A stretch of DNA of 64,000 nt, from NCBI GenBank assembly GCA_021771025.1, contig JAETPW010000002.1, positions 1 through 64,000 on the forward strand. The letters run 5' to 3'. The notes under the pieces are model-generated. The model was not told where the DNA came from. It did no database searches and saw only the letters and a program-made list of their open reading frames with translations. Both the position numbers and the translations under genes were made by a program. The stretch is from Clostridiaceae bacterium (GTDB taxonomy: Bacteria > Bacillota > Clostridia > TANB77 > CAG-508). Below, piece after piece: positions 9,163-19,215 of this stretch (its first letter is position 1; every line of letters starts with the position of its first letter).

Positions 9163-10981
9163 GAGTTCCTCCTAATATTTGATTCATTTTTCGTTTTACT
9201 TTGGTGCTAAATCGGTCATTTTCTCTTTGTTTTAGCTGTTCGTTTTCTTGGGCTAGCATATCCTTTTCTTGCCTTAAGGTTTGGTTTTCTTGTTCTAAAT
9301 TTTCCATTGCTTTTTGTTTTGCTTCGTCTCTTATACGCATATTACCTAATTCTTGTAGAGTGGCATCAATATCAATGAATTTGTTTTGGCTGTAGAATTC
9401 CCATATTTTTTGATCGCGTATTTTTTCTTGTAACTTATTGTCTAATTCTTCAAACAGAGTTCGGTAAGGAGTTAATCCATATTTTTCAAATAGATCTTCA
9501 ATATTGATGTACCTTCTAAGCGATATGGTATATAAAATAGAACGATACAATATATATTCTGCTGGGATATTTTCTTCTACCCATTCTTGATCAAAGAAAT
9601 ATAATTCTCCTTCTAGGTAAAAACAGTTTTTAAATGTCATATCCCATAGTCCTTGTGGCAAAAAGTGTAAGTTTTGAATGATTTCAGGATTTTCTATTGG
9701 TATGCTATAGTTAGCAAATATGGTTTCTTCGTAGTTTTCTATTTTTATGCTATTTTTTTGAATTTGTTTTTGGTATTGCTCTATGATTTGATGAAATTCT
9801 TCGGTTCGTTTTTCTTCTAAGGCTTTCGTCAAAACATTATTAAGTAAGTCTTCTTGTTTTTGATAGGTACTTTGTACTTTTCCTTCGCTTACGTAGTCAA
9901 CGGTTTTGATTTCATTTTTTCTAAGTAAACTTAAGTTGTTTTGAATGGTTTCATAGTGACCTAACGCATTTTGGTCAACTGGTTGCTTTTCTACGTATGT
10001 GTCTGCTATTTTGGTGATTAAGCGATAGTTTTCTTTTCTTAAATTGTTAAAAGAAATATATCGATACTGTATTTCTGTTGGTTCCTTACTCATTTCTATG
10101 AAAAATGAATTCGCAAAAAAAGGGAACATTTCTTCATTGGTTTTTAGTATTTCACGAAAAACGTCAACTTCATTCATTAAAATGCTGGAGTTTTCCTTTG
10201 GATAAGGCACATATTTATCAACACTATTAAATTGAGGAAGTTGTTTCTGAGAAAAAATCACATTTGGCATACGGTAATCTGGTAGTGGATAATAAAAATT
10301 AGCCATTAGTCCTAGTTGCTCAATGATTTTACTTAATCTTTTTTGCGTAAACGTTTCTATTTTTTGTGGTTCGTTAGCATAACCGATTAGGCTCTCAAAT
10401 TTTTTATTTTTATTGTTTTCCGGATTTCCCGCAAAAAAACGAAGGCCAAATTTATTGTCTACTGCTAGTAAAATCTTTCCCTTTTCAGTAAGATACGATT
10501 TTAAGTGAGTTAATAATGTGGCTAAATCGGTTATTTCTCCGCCTATTTCTTGTATACGTTCTAGGATGCCAATCATTAAGATGGTATCAAATTTTTGGTT
10601 AACGGAAATTTGACTCACTTGTCCCACAATAATTTCTAAATTTTCTTCCGTTTTGTGCCTTTTAGCCATAGCCTCTGCCTTTTTACGGTTTGGCTCTAGC
10701 GTAACTACTTGTTTAGCATTTTTACACAAAAATCCGGTTCTTTCGCCTAAGTTGCCTCCGATTTCTAAGATGGTGCCAGTTGGCTCAAAAGGGTACCAGT
10801 TAATGATATTTTGACTTTGTGTTGTTAAATAATACATTTCTGGTTCAGAAATGGTATTTGTGATGTAGTTTTCGTATTCGTTATCTTCTGGGTATTTTTC
10901 TATGTAATTTTCAATGATGGCTTGTTCTTCTGGTGAAACGGTATTTTCTTTTTCTTGATCAAAGGCTATGGTTAACTTCAC
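9146..10981 (-). CDS. SAM-dependent methyltransferase with C-terminal coiled coil
   Basis: 611 residues, GTG start with GGGGAG just upstream. Residues ~70-210 hold a class I methyltransferase fold: motif I GTILEIGGNLGERTG, an acidic LEPN for the SAM ribose, and FDTILMIGILE as motif II. A middle domain of unknown type follows (~250-540) and a Glu/Gln-rich coiled coil ends the protein. In polysaccharide loci such enzymes cap or modify the growing chain; the coiled coil could measure chain length or tether the polymerase, by analogy with WbdD, which is inference. Confidence 0.75.
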   Translation of the reverse strand: MKLTIAFDQEKENTVSPEEQAIIENYIEKYPEDNEYENYITNTISEPEMYYLTTQSQNIINWYPFEPTGTILEIGGNLGERTGFLCKNAKQVVTLEPNRKKAEAMAKRHKTEENLEIIVGQVSQISVNQKFDTILMIGILERIQEIGGEITDLATLLTHLKSYLTEKGKILLAVDNKFGLRFFAGNPENNKNKKFESLIGYANEPQKIETFTQKRLSKIIEQLGLMANFYYPLPDYRMPNVIFSQKQLPQFNSVDKYVPYPKENSSILMNEVDVFREILKTNEEMFPFFANSFFIEMSKEPTEIQYRYISFNNLRKENYRLITKIADTYVEKQPVDQNALGHYETIQNNLSLLRKNEIKTVDYVSEGKVQSTYQKQEDLLNNVLTKALEEKRTEEFHQIIEQYQKQIQKNSIKIENYEETIFANYSIPIENPEIIQNLHFLPQGLWDMTFKNCFYLEGELYFFDQEWVEENIPAEYILYRSILYTISLRRYINIEDLFEKYGLTPYRTLFEELDNKLQEKIRDQKIWEFYSQNKFIDIDATLQELGNMRIRDEAKQKAMENLEQENQTLRQEKDMLAQENEQLKQRENDRFSTKVKRKMNQILGGTHGENN

Positions 10982-11001
10982 TTTTTCTCCCCTTCCCTTT
11001 C

Positions 11002-11949
11002 TTAAAACGAAAGTGTCATATCTCCGTCTTTGGCAATGATATTTTGCTTAATTCCTAATTCTTCAAGCCATTTTCTGGTTTCTTTGGTTTTCCAAGGACC
11101 AGAATCTTCCCCTTCTCCTTTGTCATTATTCCAGAGCCATTCTGGTGTTGGCCATAAACAAATTTGAGGATCTATAGCTTCGTATACTTCTTTGGTAACT
11201 CCATTTTGCCCATGATGAGCTACTTGAACAATATCTGCTTTTAACTTTTCTTTTTGCGTTTTTAGTAATTTTTCTCCTGATTCTGCTCCTGTGTCTCCTA
11301 AGAATAAAACGGATTTCGTTTCTGTTTTCATTTTGATGACCATACTAGAATTATTGATTGCTCTTGTGGTAATTTCCGGATTTTTAATGCCTAAGATTTC
11401 CGCTTTTACATTATCAATTTGTATTTTTTCATTGAGAGAAACTTCGTGTACTTTATCTTTTATGCGTTCATTTTGCAGTGCTTCGATTAAGCTAATCGCT
11501 TCATTACTTCTTGCTTCTTCATGCTGTTTATACCAGTCAGCATCATGTAAGCTGACATAAATAGCATCAATAGGAATGTCGGTATTTTGAATAATATTAA
11601 TTAAACTAGTAGCATGATCTCGATGAGGGTGAGTAATAAACCACGCATCTACCTTTCCTGTCTTTTCCTTTATGTGCTTAATTAAATTATCGGTGTCATC
11701 GCTTGTTCCTCCGTCGATTACGATTGTTTTTCCGTTTTCGGTGGTAAGCAGATAACCCATCATTTGGCTACTACCATTAGCTTTCAATTGTATGATTTCT
11801 AATCTATTCATTTGCGCTTCCTCTTGAATACTTTTTCTCGTAAAAAATAGAAATAGGAAAAAGAGAAGAAGAACGATTCCTACTTTGACGAGTAAAGAAA
11901 TGATTTTGTGGTTTGCTTTAATTAGTTGTTTATTGTTTTCTTGTTTCAT
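11002..11949 (-). CDS. Membrane-anchored MBL-fold hydrolase (ComEC/Rec2 C-domain-like)
   Basis: 315 residues. An N-terminal anchor (about residues 15-37) is followed by a metallo-beta-lactamase domain with HPHRDH, a later GDTG and a VAHHGQNG segment, the pattern of the extracellular MBL domain of ComEC and related phosphodiesterase-like proteins. The metal ligands look intact. The gene sits in the polysaccharide cluster and overlaps the ABC ATPase gene by 20 bases, so it is co-translated with the exporter. The substrate is not evident; it may act on a phosphodiester-containing polymer. Confidence 0.75.
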   Translation of the reverse strand: MKQENNKQLIKANHKIISLLVKVGIVLLLFFLFLFFTRKSIQEEAQMNRLEIIQLKANGSSQMMGYLLTTENGKTIVIDGGTSDDTDNLIKHIKEKTGKVDAWFITHPHRDHATSLINIIQNTDIPIDAIYVSLHDADWYKQHEEARSNEAISLIEALQNERIKDKVHEVSLNEKIQIDNVKAEILGIKNPEITTRAINNSSMVIKMKTETKSVLFLGDTGAESGEKLLKTQKEKLKADIVQVAHHGQNGVTKEVYEAIDPQICLWPTPEWLWNNDKGEGEDSGPWKTKETRKWLEELGIKQNIIAKDGDMTLSF

Positions 11950-13348
11950 TTTCTGCTTCTTCCTTCATTTTTTCGATTTGGATATCACAATCTAATCGCA
12001 TTAGCCCAACTGTGTCTTTCGTGGATAATACTTCAATCAGTAGTGCATCGTATTTACGATTTAATACTTCTAGTTCGCCCCTATGGTCGAAATGAGTACA
12101 ACTAAAGGATAAGGTGTATTTTCCGGCAGCTACATTGATTTTTTGGCGGAAAGATACGGTTACAACATCTCCTTTTTTGAAGTTTCCTGTGGCTATTTTT
12201 TCGATTAATGTGTTCGTTCCGCACATTTCTAGGCCTTTAAAGTCTTTTACGGTCATGGTAAAAATAGGGTCTTTTACGTCTTTTTTAAAGAGAACTTTTG
12301 ATTTTAATACTACTTCTCGGTCGTTTTCCAAAACAGAGATGTAATCCCCATCAATGGTAAACATTCCATAGTCAATGACTTCGGCATCACCATTTCCATA
12401 GTTAATTACGTTTGGATTTTCCATGAAATGGGATTTCCATGTATTTGTGCTGTTTTTTAGGTTGGCTTGATAATTTGGATTTTTGGCTAATAATTCTTGG
12501 TCAGTCAGTAAGCCTTCTTTGCTTTCTTTGGTTCCTAATCCAACAATGATTTTTTTGTAGCGTTCAACTCCTTCTTTTACTCCTCCATCAAAAATTTTTC
12601 TTCCGGCATCAATGATGATGGTTCTCGTGCAGTTTCTTAATACATCGGTAATGCTATGAGTAACAAAAAGAATGGTTTTTCCTTTTTCTTTAAATTGTTC
12701 AAATTTTTTGAAGCATTTTAATTGGAAAGCCATATCCCCTACGGATAATACTTCATCTACGATTAAGACATCAGGGTCTACATTAATGGCACAAGCGAAA
12801 GCCAAACGGGCAAACATACCAGATGAATAGGTTTTTACTGGTTGATAAAGATGGTCTCCAATATCAGCAAATTCGATGATTTCTTGTTCTTTGGCTTTGA
12901 TCTCATCGTTTGATAATCCCATTACTTGCCCATGTTGGTAGATATTGGCTATTCCTGTTAATTCTGGATTGAAAGCGGTTCCTAATTCTAGCAAAGAACT
13001 AATTTTTCCTTTTACTTCTATATTTCCGGAGGTTGGCGTAACAACTCCTGTGATCATTTTCAGTAAAGTTGATTTCCCTGCTCCGTTTTTGCCTAAAACG
13101 CCTAGGACTTCTCCCTTTCTTACTTCTAAATTAAAATCTTCCATCGCACTAAATATGCCATGCCTTTGATAGGCAGGAAAAAGGGTTTCTACTATACGGT
13201 CTTTTTTTCTGGCAAACATTTTATAATGTTTACAAAGGTTAGTAATACGAATGGCAACTTCTTTTTCATTTTTTTCTTCTTGTGATTCTTCCTGAATAGT
13301 TTCTTTCTCCTCTATTTTTTTGCTTAACTCATTTTGATGGTTCTCCAT
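11930..13348 (-). CDS. Polysaccharide ABC exporter ATPase (Wzt/TagH-like)
   Basis: 472 residues. Residues ~30-280 are the ATPase: Walker A GKNGAGKST, signature YSSGM, Walker B VLIVDEVL, switch histidine in FVTHS. The ~190-residue C-terminal extension is a beta-rich Wzt_C-like domain that in O-antigen exporters recognises the capped glycan. It pairs with the permease at 14384-15175 and should energise export of the lipid-linked polymer. The methyltransferase two genes downstream would suit a capped-chain recognition mechanism, which is inference. Confidence 0.88.
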   Translation of the reverse strand: MENHQNELSKKIEEKETIQEESQEEKNEKEVAIRITNLCKHYKMFARKKDRIVETLFPAYQRHGIFSAMEDFNLEVRKGEVLGVLGKNGAGKSTLLKMITGVVTPTSGNIEVKGKISSLLELGTAFNPELTGIANIYQHGQVMGLSNDEIKAKEQEIIEFADIGDHLYQPVKTYSSGMFARLAFACAINVDPDVLIVDEVLSVGDMAFQLKCFKKFEQFKEKGKTILFVTHSITDVLRNCTRTIIIDAGRKIFDGGVKEGVERYKKIIVGLGTKESKEGLLTDQELLAKNPNYQANLKNSTNTWKSHFMENPNVINYGNGDAEVIDYGMFTIDGDYISVLENDREVVLKSKVLFKKDVKDPIFTMTVKDFKGLEMCGTNTLIEKIATGNFKKGDVVTVSFRQKINVAAGKYTLSFSCTHFDHRGELEVLNRKYDALLIEVLSTKDTVGLMRLDCDIQIEKMKEEAENETRKQ

Positions 13349-13376
13349 GTTTGCTTTCCTTCCTTTCTGTTTTTTC

Positions 13377-14366
13377 TTAACGTTTTTTCAGTAGTTTTAG
13401 TATGGCATAACGAATTTTAAATAATCCTCTTCCTAAGCAAGGTAAATTCATGATGATAAAATTGAGCCCATAATAACTCATTGTTTCGTTTTTGTATAAT
13501 TGGTGGAATATTCCCCAATGGCTAAAATTGATTTGTTTCTTTTGGGTTAACATTTGAAAATAATCGTATGCTTTACGATTTAATTCTTGGAAATCAGTAG
13601 GGAATTTATCGTTGTGTTTGACGTATGTTCCAAAAACGCCCAGTTTTACTTGAAGAAATAATTCTCTTACTTGATCCAATGAATGAAATCCATGAGAAAT
13701 CTTGTCTGTTCCTACTTGATTATTTCCGTGTTGACGATACCATATGTATGGTTTTTGTACATAAGCTAATTTTCCTTGTAACCCTACCATTATTCCTATC
13801 CAATGATCATGGATTAGGTATTTTGAGTCTGTTGGAATGGGTAGAATTAGGGGAATCGTTTCTTTTTTGGCTAGTATAGTACAACCGGTTACACAGTTGT
13901 ATAGGTAATTTAAGTTTTTATCCTGAATGTGTTTTCTGATTTTTCGATTTAATTTCATAAAATCCCCAAAAGAAGGGTACATGGTTTCTAGGTTTTGATT
14001 GACTACGGTTAAATCACCAAACACTAAATCTGCTTTTTCTTGTTTTAATGTTTTTAATGATTGTTCTACTTTTTCTGGTAGCCATACATCGTCTTGATCG
14101 GCTAACATATAATAAGGAGTGTTTACTTTTTGCAGAAGAAATTCTATGGTTTTTACCACTCCTTGATTCTTGGGCTGATAATAAATTTCTATGCGATCAT
14201 CTGATTCGTATTGTTTAAGGATTTCTCGCGTATGATCCTTAGAGCAGTCATCTGCAATAATTAGGTGAATGGGTGAATACGTTTGGTTTAGTAGGCTATT
14301 TAGTTGTTCTACTAAGTAGTTTTCCCCATTATAGGTTGGTAATACGATGGTTACTGTTTCTTGCAT
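13377..14366 (-). CDS. GT2 family glycosyltransferase
   Basis: 329 residues: VTIVLPTYNGENYLVEQLNSLLNQ at the N-terminus, ADDCSKDHT, and LADQDDVW as the metal-binding motif, typical of rhamnosyltransferase-like GT2 enzymes. The C-terminal ~80 residues are basic and may contact the membrane. It lies between the ABC permease and ATPase genes, so it belongs to the same operon. It is similar in layout to the GT2 at 19212-20225. Confidence 0.85.
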   Translation of the reverse strand: MQETVTIVLPTYNGENYLVEQLNSLLNQTYSPIHLIIADDCSKDHTREILKQYESDDRIEIYYQPKNQGVVKTIEFLLQKVNTPYYMLADQDDVWLPEKVEQSLKTLKQEKADLVFGDLTVVNQNLETMYPSFGDFMKLNRKIRKHIQDKNLNYLYNCVTGCTILAKKETIPLILPIPTDSKYLIHDHWIGIMVGLQGKLAYVQKPYIWYRQHGNNQVGTDKISHGFHSLDQVRELFLQVKLGVFGTYVKHNDKFPTDFQELNRKAYDYFQMLTQKKQINFSHWGIFHQLYKNETMSYYGLNFIIMNLPCLGRGLFKIRYAILKLLKKR

Positions 14367-14383
14367 AACTTTTCTTCCTTTTC

Positions 14384-15175
14384 TTATAATACATCAGCAA
14401 AGTCTTTTTTGCTTTTCTTGAAAATGTAATTTCCCCATACAAACATCGTAATCGTGATTACCCAGAAAATGATGGTATAAATTCCATGACCTTGGGTAAC
14501 AATATTTCCTTCCATGAAGCAATTACGAAAAGCAGTGACTAAATAGGTAAAGGGAATACATTGAATGACTTTGGTTATGGTTTGGTGAGTAGCAATCATA
14601 TTTAAGTTCCATACGACAGGGGTAAACCAGAAAAATAGTTGCATGATAATTCCTAATAGATTAGAAAAATCAGGAACTAACGTAGATAGTGCCGAGGTAA
14701 ATCTGGTAATTGCAATTAAGAAACAATAAGCCGCAAAAATAACATAGATCAGTTGTAGCACATTTGGTACATAACCAAATATCGAGCAGACAACAATAGC
14801 TATGATAAATAAAAAGACGGCAACAAAGGCATTAGCAATCAGGGAAATTACTGGAATAATGTCTACGGGAAAGACCACTTTTTTGACTAAATAACTATAT
14901 CCACGAATGGCGTTACTTGCTCCAATTACCCCATCATTTAAGCACATCCACATTGCCATTCCTGGCATAAACCAGACAACATAAGGTGCATTATCTGGTC
15001 CTGGGGTAACGAAAATATATTGAAAAACAATGACGTACGTAATCATAAAAATAAAGGGTGATAAAAATCCCCATATTGTTCCTAAGCTAGTGTTGGCAAA
15101 ACGGTTTTTGAAGTCATTTCTACCTAATTGCCAAGCTAATTTTTTATTTTTCCATAATGTTTTGATGAATTCCAT
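14384..15175 (-). CDS. Polysaccharide ABC exporter permease (Wzm/TagG-like)
   Basis: 263 residues with six membrane segments and the ABC-2 polysaccharide exporter pattern (RNDFKNRFANTSLGTIWG near the N-terminus, FFWFTPVVWN in the fourth segment). It would form the channel with the ATPase at 11930-13348. It is the first gene after a strong promoter (15220-15248), so the exporter operon probably begins here and runs to the left end of the cluster. Confidence 0.88.
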   Translation of the reverse strand: MEFIKTLWKNKKLAWQLGRNDFKNRFANTSLGTIWGFLSPFIFMITYVIVFQYIFVTPGPDNAPYVVWFMPGMAMWMCLNDGVIGASNAIRGYSYLVKKVVFPVDIIPVISLIANAFVAVFLFIIAIVVCSIFGYVPNVLQLIYVIFAAYCFLIAITRFTSALSTLVPDFSNLLGIIMQLFFWFTPVVWNLNMIATHQTITKVIQCIPFTYLVTAFRNCFMEGNIVTQGHGIYTIIFWVITITMFVWGNYIFKKSKKDFADVL

Positions 15176-15219
15176 TTTTTGTTTTCTCTCCTTTTTCTAT
15201 TGTGTTTTTCTGTGTCTAT

Positions 15220-15248
15220 ATTTTATCTTTAAAATAGGATTTTGTCAA
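15220..15248 (-). promoter_or_regulatory. Housekeeping-type promoter for the exporter operon
   Basis: Minus strand TTGACA, a 17-base spacer, then TAAAAT, 45 bases upstream of the permease start. It matches the sigma-70/sigma-A consensus closely. Confidence 0.75.
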
Positions 15249-15358
15249 TTCTTATGGGGGGAAAAGTGTAAAAACCTGAAAAGTAAAAAGAGATACAAAA
15301 TGTACCTCCTCACTTTGGAGCGGACTCCTCAAAACCATATATCCACTAGCAAAACAAT

Positions 15359-16108
15359 TTATTCTGTTTCTAGCAAACTAATTACACTCATTAAAATTTC
15401 ATGATGAGTTAGTTTTCCCTTTCGATTATCACTAAGGCTAAGAACCATTCTATTCTCATCTTTTACGTAATCATAAGGCTGATAGCTATCCATCTGAGCA
15501 AAAGGATTATCCATCATCTCTCCTGTAAGTGAATCTACTGTCATCAATACGCCACTAATGGTAACGGCAACTGACCTGTTTTTTGCCAAAATCTGATCCA
15601 TCTTTTGATCAACTTCGTTTGGGCTTACTCCTTTTTCCCTTACCATCAAATAGCCATCATCTGTCGTGCTATAACGGGTATTTCCTATTTCATTTAACCA
15701 TTTCAAAAAAGTATCTCGGTCATCCTTAGGTAGCCAAATCCCTTGTTTAGTTAACTCATTTTCACTTGCTATTTTTTGAGCCTCTTCTAAACTACTTGGT
15801 ACTCTTCTCAAAATTGCCCCAGCTAAGGCTACTTGATATTGTATGCTAGGTTTAATGGCTAACACTTTCCTGCCATCTGTTTCTTCTTGTAACTCGTAAA
15901 TATCTTCTTTTCCACTTGCCCCAGTTTCTTCTTTTATTTCCTGAATTTCTTTCTTTTCTTCTTCTTTTTTCTCTTCTATTTGCTTTTCCTTCTCGTTACT
16001 AATCTTGTTTTCTTCCCCTTTACCTTGTGATAAGAAAATAAGTAAACCGATTAACCCAAGAACGACTAATGCGCTAATAAAGATAATTATTTTTTGATTC
16101 TTTTTCAT
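15359..16108 (-). CDS. Membrane-anchored protein of unknown function
   Basis: 249 residues: one N-terminal membrane anchor (about 8-27), a long Glu/Lys-rich spacer (33-70), then a soluble domain of ~175 residues with no motif I recognise. It overlaps the stop of the carboxypeptidase gene by four bases (ATGA), so the two are translated together and the protein may act with that secreted enzyme at the cell surface. Confidence 0.6.
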   Translation of the reverse strand: MKKNQKIIIFISALVVLGLIGLLIFLSQGKGEENKISNEKEKQIEEKKEEEKKEIQEIKEETGASGKEDIYELQEETDGRKVLAIKPSIQYQVALAGAILRRVPSSLEEAQKIASENELTKQGIWLPKDDRDTFLKWLNEIGNTRYSTTDDGYLMVREKGVSPNEVDQKMDQILAKNRSVAVTISGVLMTVDSLTGEMMDNPFAQMDSYQPYDYVKDENRMVLSLSDNRKGKLTHHEILMSVISLLETE

Positions 16109-19100
16109 CTTCCCATTCCTCTTAACATGGCTAATGTTGCTTCACGATAACGTTCACTATATCGCTTATTTACCACATCTTCATGACTATTAATTCCTTG
16201 ACTTGGTAACTCAATTAAAGCTGATTTTGCGGCAATTCCATTATACCCTAATGAACTTCTTGCCCAATTGATTAAATAACCTGTTCCATATCTTCCTACA
16301 GAGCTTCTATCGTTTTCTGGGAATTGATTACTGTAGTATTGGCATATTTCTGGATCGCCAATAACTTGTGTTGTCCACCCATGTAAATCAACTAATAACG
16401 TTTGCCCTTGTGTTGCTCTTTTTTGTAGTAAGAAATCACGTAAGCTACTTGATTCATAAGCCTGAAATCCTTGTGTCCCATTATAATTACGATTATCGGT
16501 AAAACGAGTATAACTACTTCCTACTTGCCAACAACGGTTTAAGTCTATTCCTTTGTTCCCTGGTGCTTGGCTATAAAGGGTAGTTCTTCCAGGTCCATTA
16601 TTGGTGTAACCTAAATTTCGTCCATCTGGATTTACTTCTGGTAGTAGATAAATGGTCCATTTTTTGGCTAGTTCTCTGTCTGATAATTGTAGTAATTGAT
16701 TTCGGAAATCAAGAGCAATTAATGTTAATTCTGTTCCATCTTTTGCCCATAAATCTTCAAACCCATGAACAGAATACGTAGCAAATAATACATTTGGTCC
16801 ATATCCGTAGCGATAATACATTAAATCATAGCCATTGTTCCTATTTTGTACTTTTCTACCACTTATTCCATACGTGCCTTCTTCATATAGTTCTAATGGT
16901 TCTATGGTAAATTGTTGTTTGTTTGTTTCTGACTCACCCATTAATCCCAAACTACTTCCATTGGTGATCATGTTATTTTCTAGGGTAATGCACAACTCTG
17001 TTTCTTTATTTAAAAATTTGAATTTTCCGTCTTTTGCATAACGAATTTTCCATTTTTGGCTATCACTGTTTTGATAGGTTTGTTGCACTATTTTTGTTCC
17101 CTCTGCTGTTAATGCTTTTCCTGTTAAATATACACTTAAGGTATAATCTCCATTTCCTAAATAGGCTAATTTAAATTGTTGTTGCTTTTGTTTTACATAC
17201 GTCCAAATTTGTAATTTAGCCCCATCGTTTAATGATCCTCCTTCAATATCTAAACCATATTGATTAGCATCTCCAGTTCTTATACTATAAATATCTTCTG
17301 GTAATAATTGATCCGTTTTTACTAGTTTGAATTGTTGGGCTAAACTTTGATTTCCTTCATACATTTGAATATTTGTTCCACTTTGAGCTATTCCTCCTGC
17401 TACATCCATGGCAAGCCCATTTACTTTTGAAGTAAAGAAATAATTTCCATTTCCCGCATCAGTTAAATACCATTTTTGGGCATCTGTATGATTTTTTCCA
17501 TATTGCCAAATATTCGTTCCGTCAATTCCACTACCATTTTCAACATCTAATGCTTTTCCTGAATGAACAGCTTCTATTTCGTAACAGGATTCATCTGGTA
17601 AGTACGTAAAATGGAAAATTTGCTCGGAAGCCACTTTTTGGCTTTCTAATTGGGTATTTGCACCATCTTGCTTTTCTCCATTTTTAATGCTTACGGCATA
17701 ATTCTGATTAACACTAGACAAAATTTTATATTCTCCATCAGAAATGACTTGTGAACCTGTATGAATTTCTACCGGTTTTAAAATAAATTTCTGTGCTTTA
17801 GTTCCGTTTCCTTGAAATAATTGAACAGGGAAATTTATTTTTGCTTCTCCGTTGGGTAGATCTGCATATAATTCATTTGATTTTGCAATAAGATTATAGT
17901 AACCATCCTGATTGTCTTGAATAATCCACTTTTGGTTATCTTTTCCTTCGTCTTCTTTTAATTCTATTTTTGCTCCATTATTCATTTGATTATTTTGTAT
18001 GGTTAATACTTGATTCTGCCCTTTAGGTTTTATGGTGTAATAACCATTCACCCAGGTAAACGTAAATTGCTGAGTTTGTTTGGTCATATCTTTTTGAGAC
18101 AATTCTAAATGATGATTAGTTTTTGGCATATCCCACACTACTTGATAATTAATTCCGTTGCGCACAGTATAATCCCCATCTGGAATACATTGTTTAGAAG
18201 AAATTGGTTCTATTTTTTCAAAAGAAAATTTTTGGGCATCTGATCCATTTGGGGTATACATCTGTATATTACTTCCATTTTGAATGATACCTTGAGCAAT
18301 ATCTAGGCATAATCCATTGCATTTAGCATAAAGAGAATAATAACCATCATCTTCTTTTTGAATGACCCATTTTTGAGCATCACTATGATTTGCTTCCCAT
18401 TGCCATACATTGGTTCCGTTTGACTCCCCTGCATTATCTACATCAAGAACTTTTCCTGAATTGAAAGCTTCTATGGTATAGTATCCTTCTTGATACGTTA
18501 ATTTGAACTTTTGTTGGTTAGCTTTATCATTTTTCCAGATTTGTATATTAGCCCCATTTTCTACTGAACCCGAATCTACATCTAATCCCATGCTTGAATT
18601 TTGTTTATTCTTTACGTAATAAACTCCATCAGGTATGGTTTGTGTTCCGATAATCGGTTCTATTTTGCTTAGGATAAACTGTTGTGCCTTACTTCCGTTA
18701 CCGGAATACATTTGTACATTTCTACCATTTTCAGCAATACCACCATCTATATCAATATATAGATTATTTAATTTAGAACGAATGGAATATGTTCCATTTT
18801 CATTCTTTTCTAAATACCATTTCTGAGCATCTGTTCCATTACTTCCGTATTGCCACACATTTGCTCCAGAACTCAATTTTCCATCTTGCACATCTAATAC
18901 TTGTCCAGAATGACTAGCTTTAATGGTATAGGATCCATCCTGATTTTTAAGAAAATAATATTTTTGTTGTTTAACATTTGTATTTGTCCAAATTTGTAAA
19001 TTTGCCCCTGTATTTATTGATCCACCGTCAATATCCCAGACCATATTGGGATTTAAAGCAGTTTTGACAAAATACTGAGCGTTATCTTCTAAAGAAGCAG

Positions 19101-19215
19101 TATCTGCTGGGATAATTGCACTTGTTTCTTTTGCTAAGACTATTGATAGACTTCCTACTAATAAAACAAATACAGTCATGATTATGCAAATGATTTGTCC
19201 TCTTATTTTTTTCAT
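16105..19215 (-). CDS. Secreted M14-like carboxypeptidase with multiple ricin-type repeats
   Basis: 1036 residues. A signal peptide (about 1-28) is followed by some fifteen repeats of ~40-50 residues ending in QQF, QKW or similar, i.e. about five beta-trefoil ricin-type lectin domains (roughly 45-780). The C-terminal ~230 residues are an M14 zinc carboxypeptidase: VHGFED supplies the H-x-x-E zinc ligands, NPDGR and GIDLNRCW the substrate loop, LLVDLHGW the second histidine, and ALIELP the catalytic glutamate. It probably binds surface glycans and trims peptides, perhaps the peptidoglycan stem. It overlaps the upstream GT2 and the downstream gene by four bases each. Confidence 0.82.
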   Translation of the reverse strand: MKKIRGQIICIIMTVFVLLVGSLSIVLAKETSAIIPADTASLEDNAQYFVKTALNPNMVWDIDGGSINTGANLQIWTNTNVKQQKYYFLKNQDGSYTIKASHSGQVLDVQDGKLSSGANVWQYGSNGTDAQKWYLEKNENGTYSIRSKLNNLYIDIDGGIAENGRNVQMYSGNGSKAQQFILSKIEPIIGTQTIPDGVYYVKNKQNSSMGLDVDSGSVENGANIQIWKNDKANQQKFKLTYQEGYYTIEAFNSGKVLDVDNAGESNGTNVWQWEANHSDAQKWVIQKEDDGYYSLYAKCNGLCLDIAQGIIQNGSNIQMYTPNGSDAQKFSFEKIEPISSKQCIPDGDYTVRNGINYQVVWDMPKTNHHLELSQKDMTKQTQQFTFTWVNGYYTIKPKGQNQVLTIQNNQMNNGAKIELKEDEGKDNQKWIIQDNQDGYYNLIAKSNELYADLPNGEAKINFPVQLFQGNGTKAQKFILKPVEIHTGSQVISDGEYKILSSVNQNYAVSIKNGEKQDGANTQLESQKVASEQIFHFTYLPDESCYEIEAVHSGKALDVENGSGIDGTNIWQYGKNHTDAQKWYLTDAGNGNYFFTSKVNGLAMDVAGGIAQSGTNIQMYEGNQSLAQQFKLVKTDQLLPEDIYSIRTGDANQYGLDIEGGSLNDGAKLQIWTYVKQKQQQFKLAYLGNGDYTLSVYLTGKALTAEGTKIVQQTYQNSDSQKWKIRYAKDGKFKFLNKETELCITLENNMITNGSSLGLMGESETNKQQFTIEPLELYEEGTYGISGRKVQNRNNGYDLMYYRYGYGPNVLFATYSVHGFEDLWAKDGTELTLIALDFRNQLLQLSDRELAKKWTIYLLPEVNPDGRNLGYTNNGPGRTTLYSQAPGNKGIDLNRCWQVGSSYTRFTDNRNYNGTQGFQAYESSSLRDFLLQKRATQGQTLLVDLHGWTTQVIGDPEICQYYSNQFPENDRSSVGRYGTGYLINWARSSLGYNGIAAKSALIELPSQGINSHEDVVNKRYSERYREATLAMLRGMGR

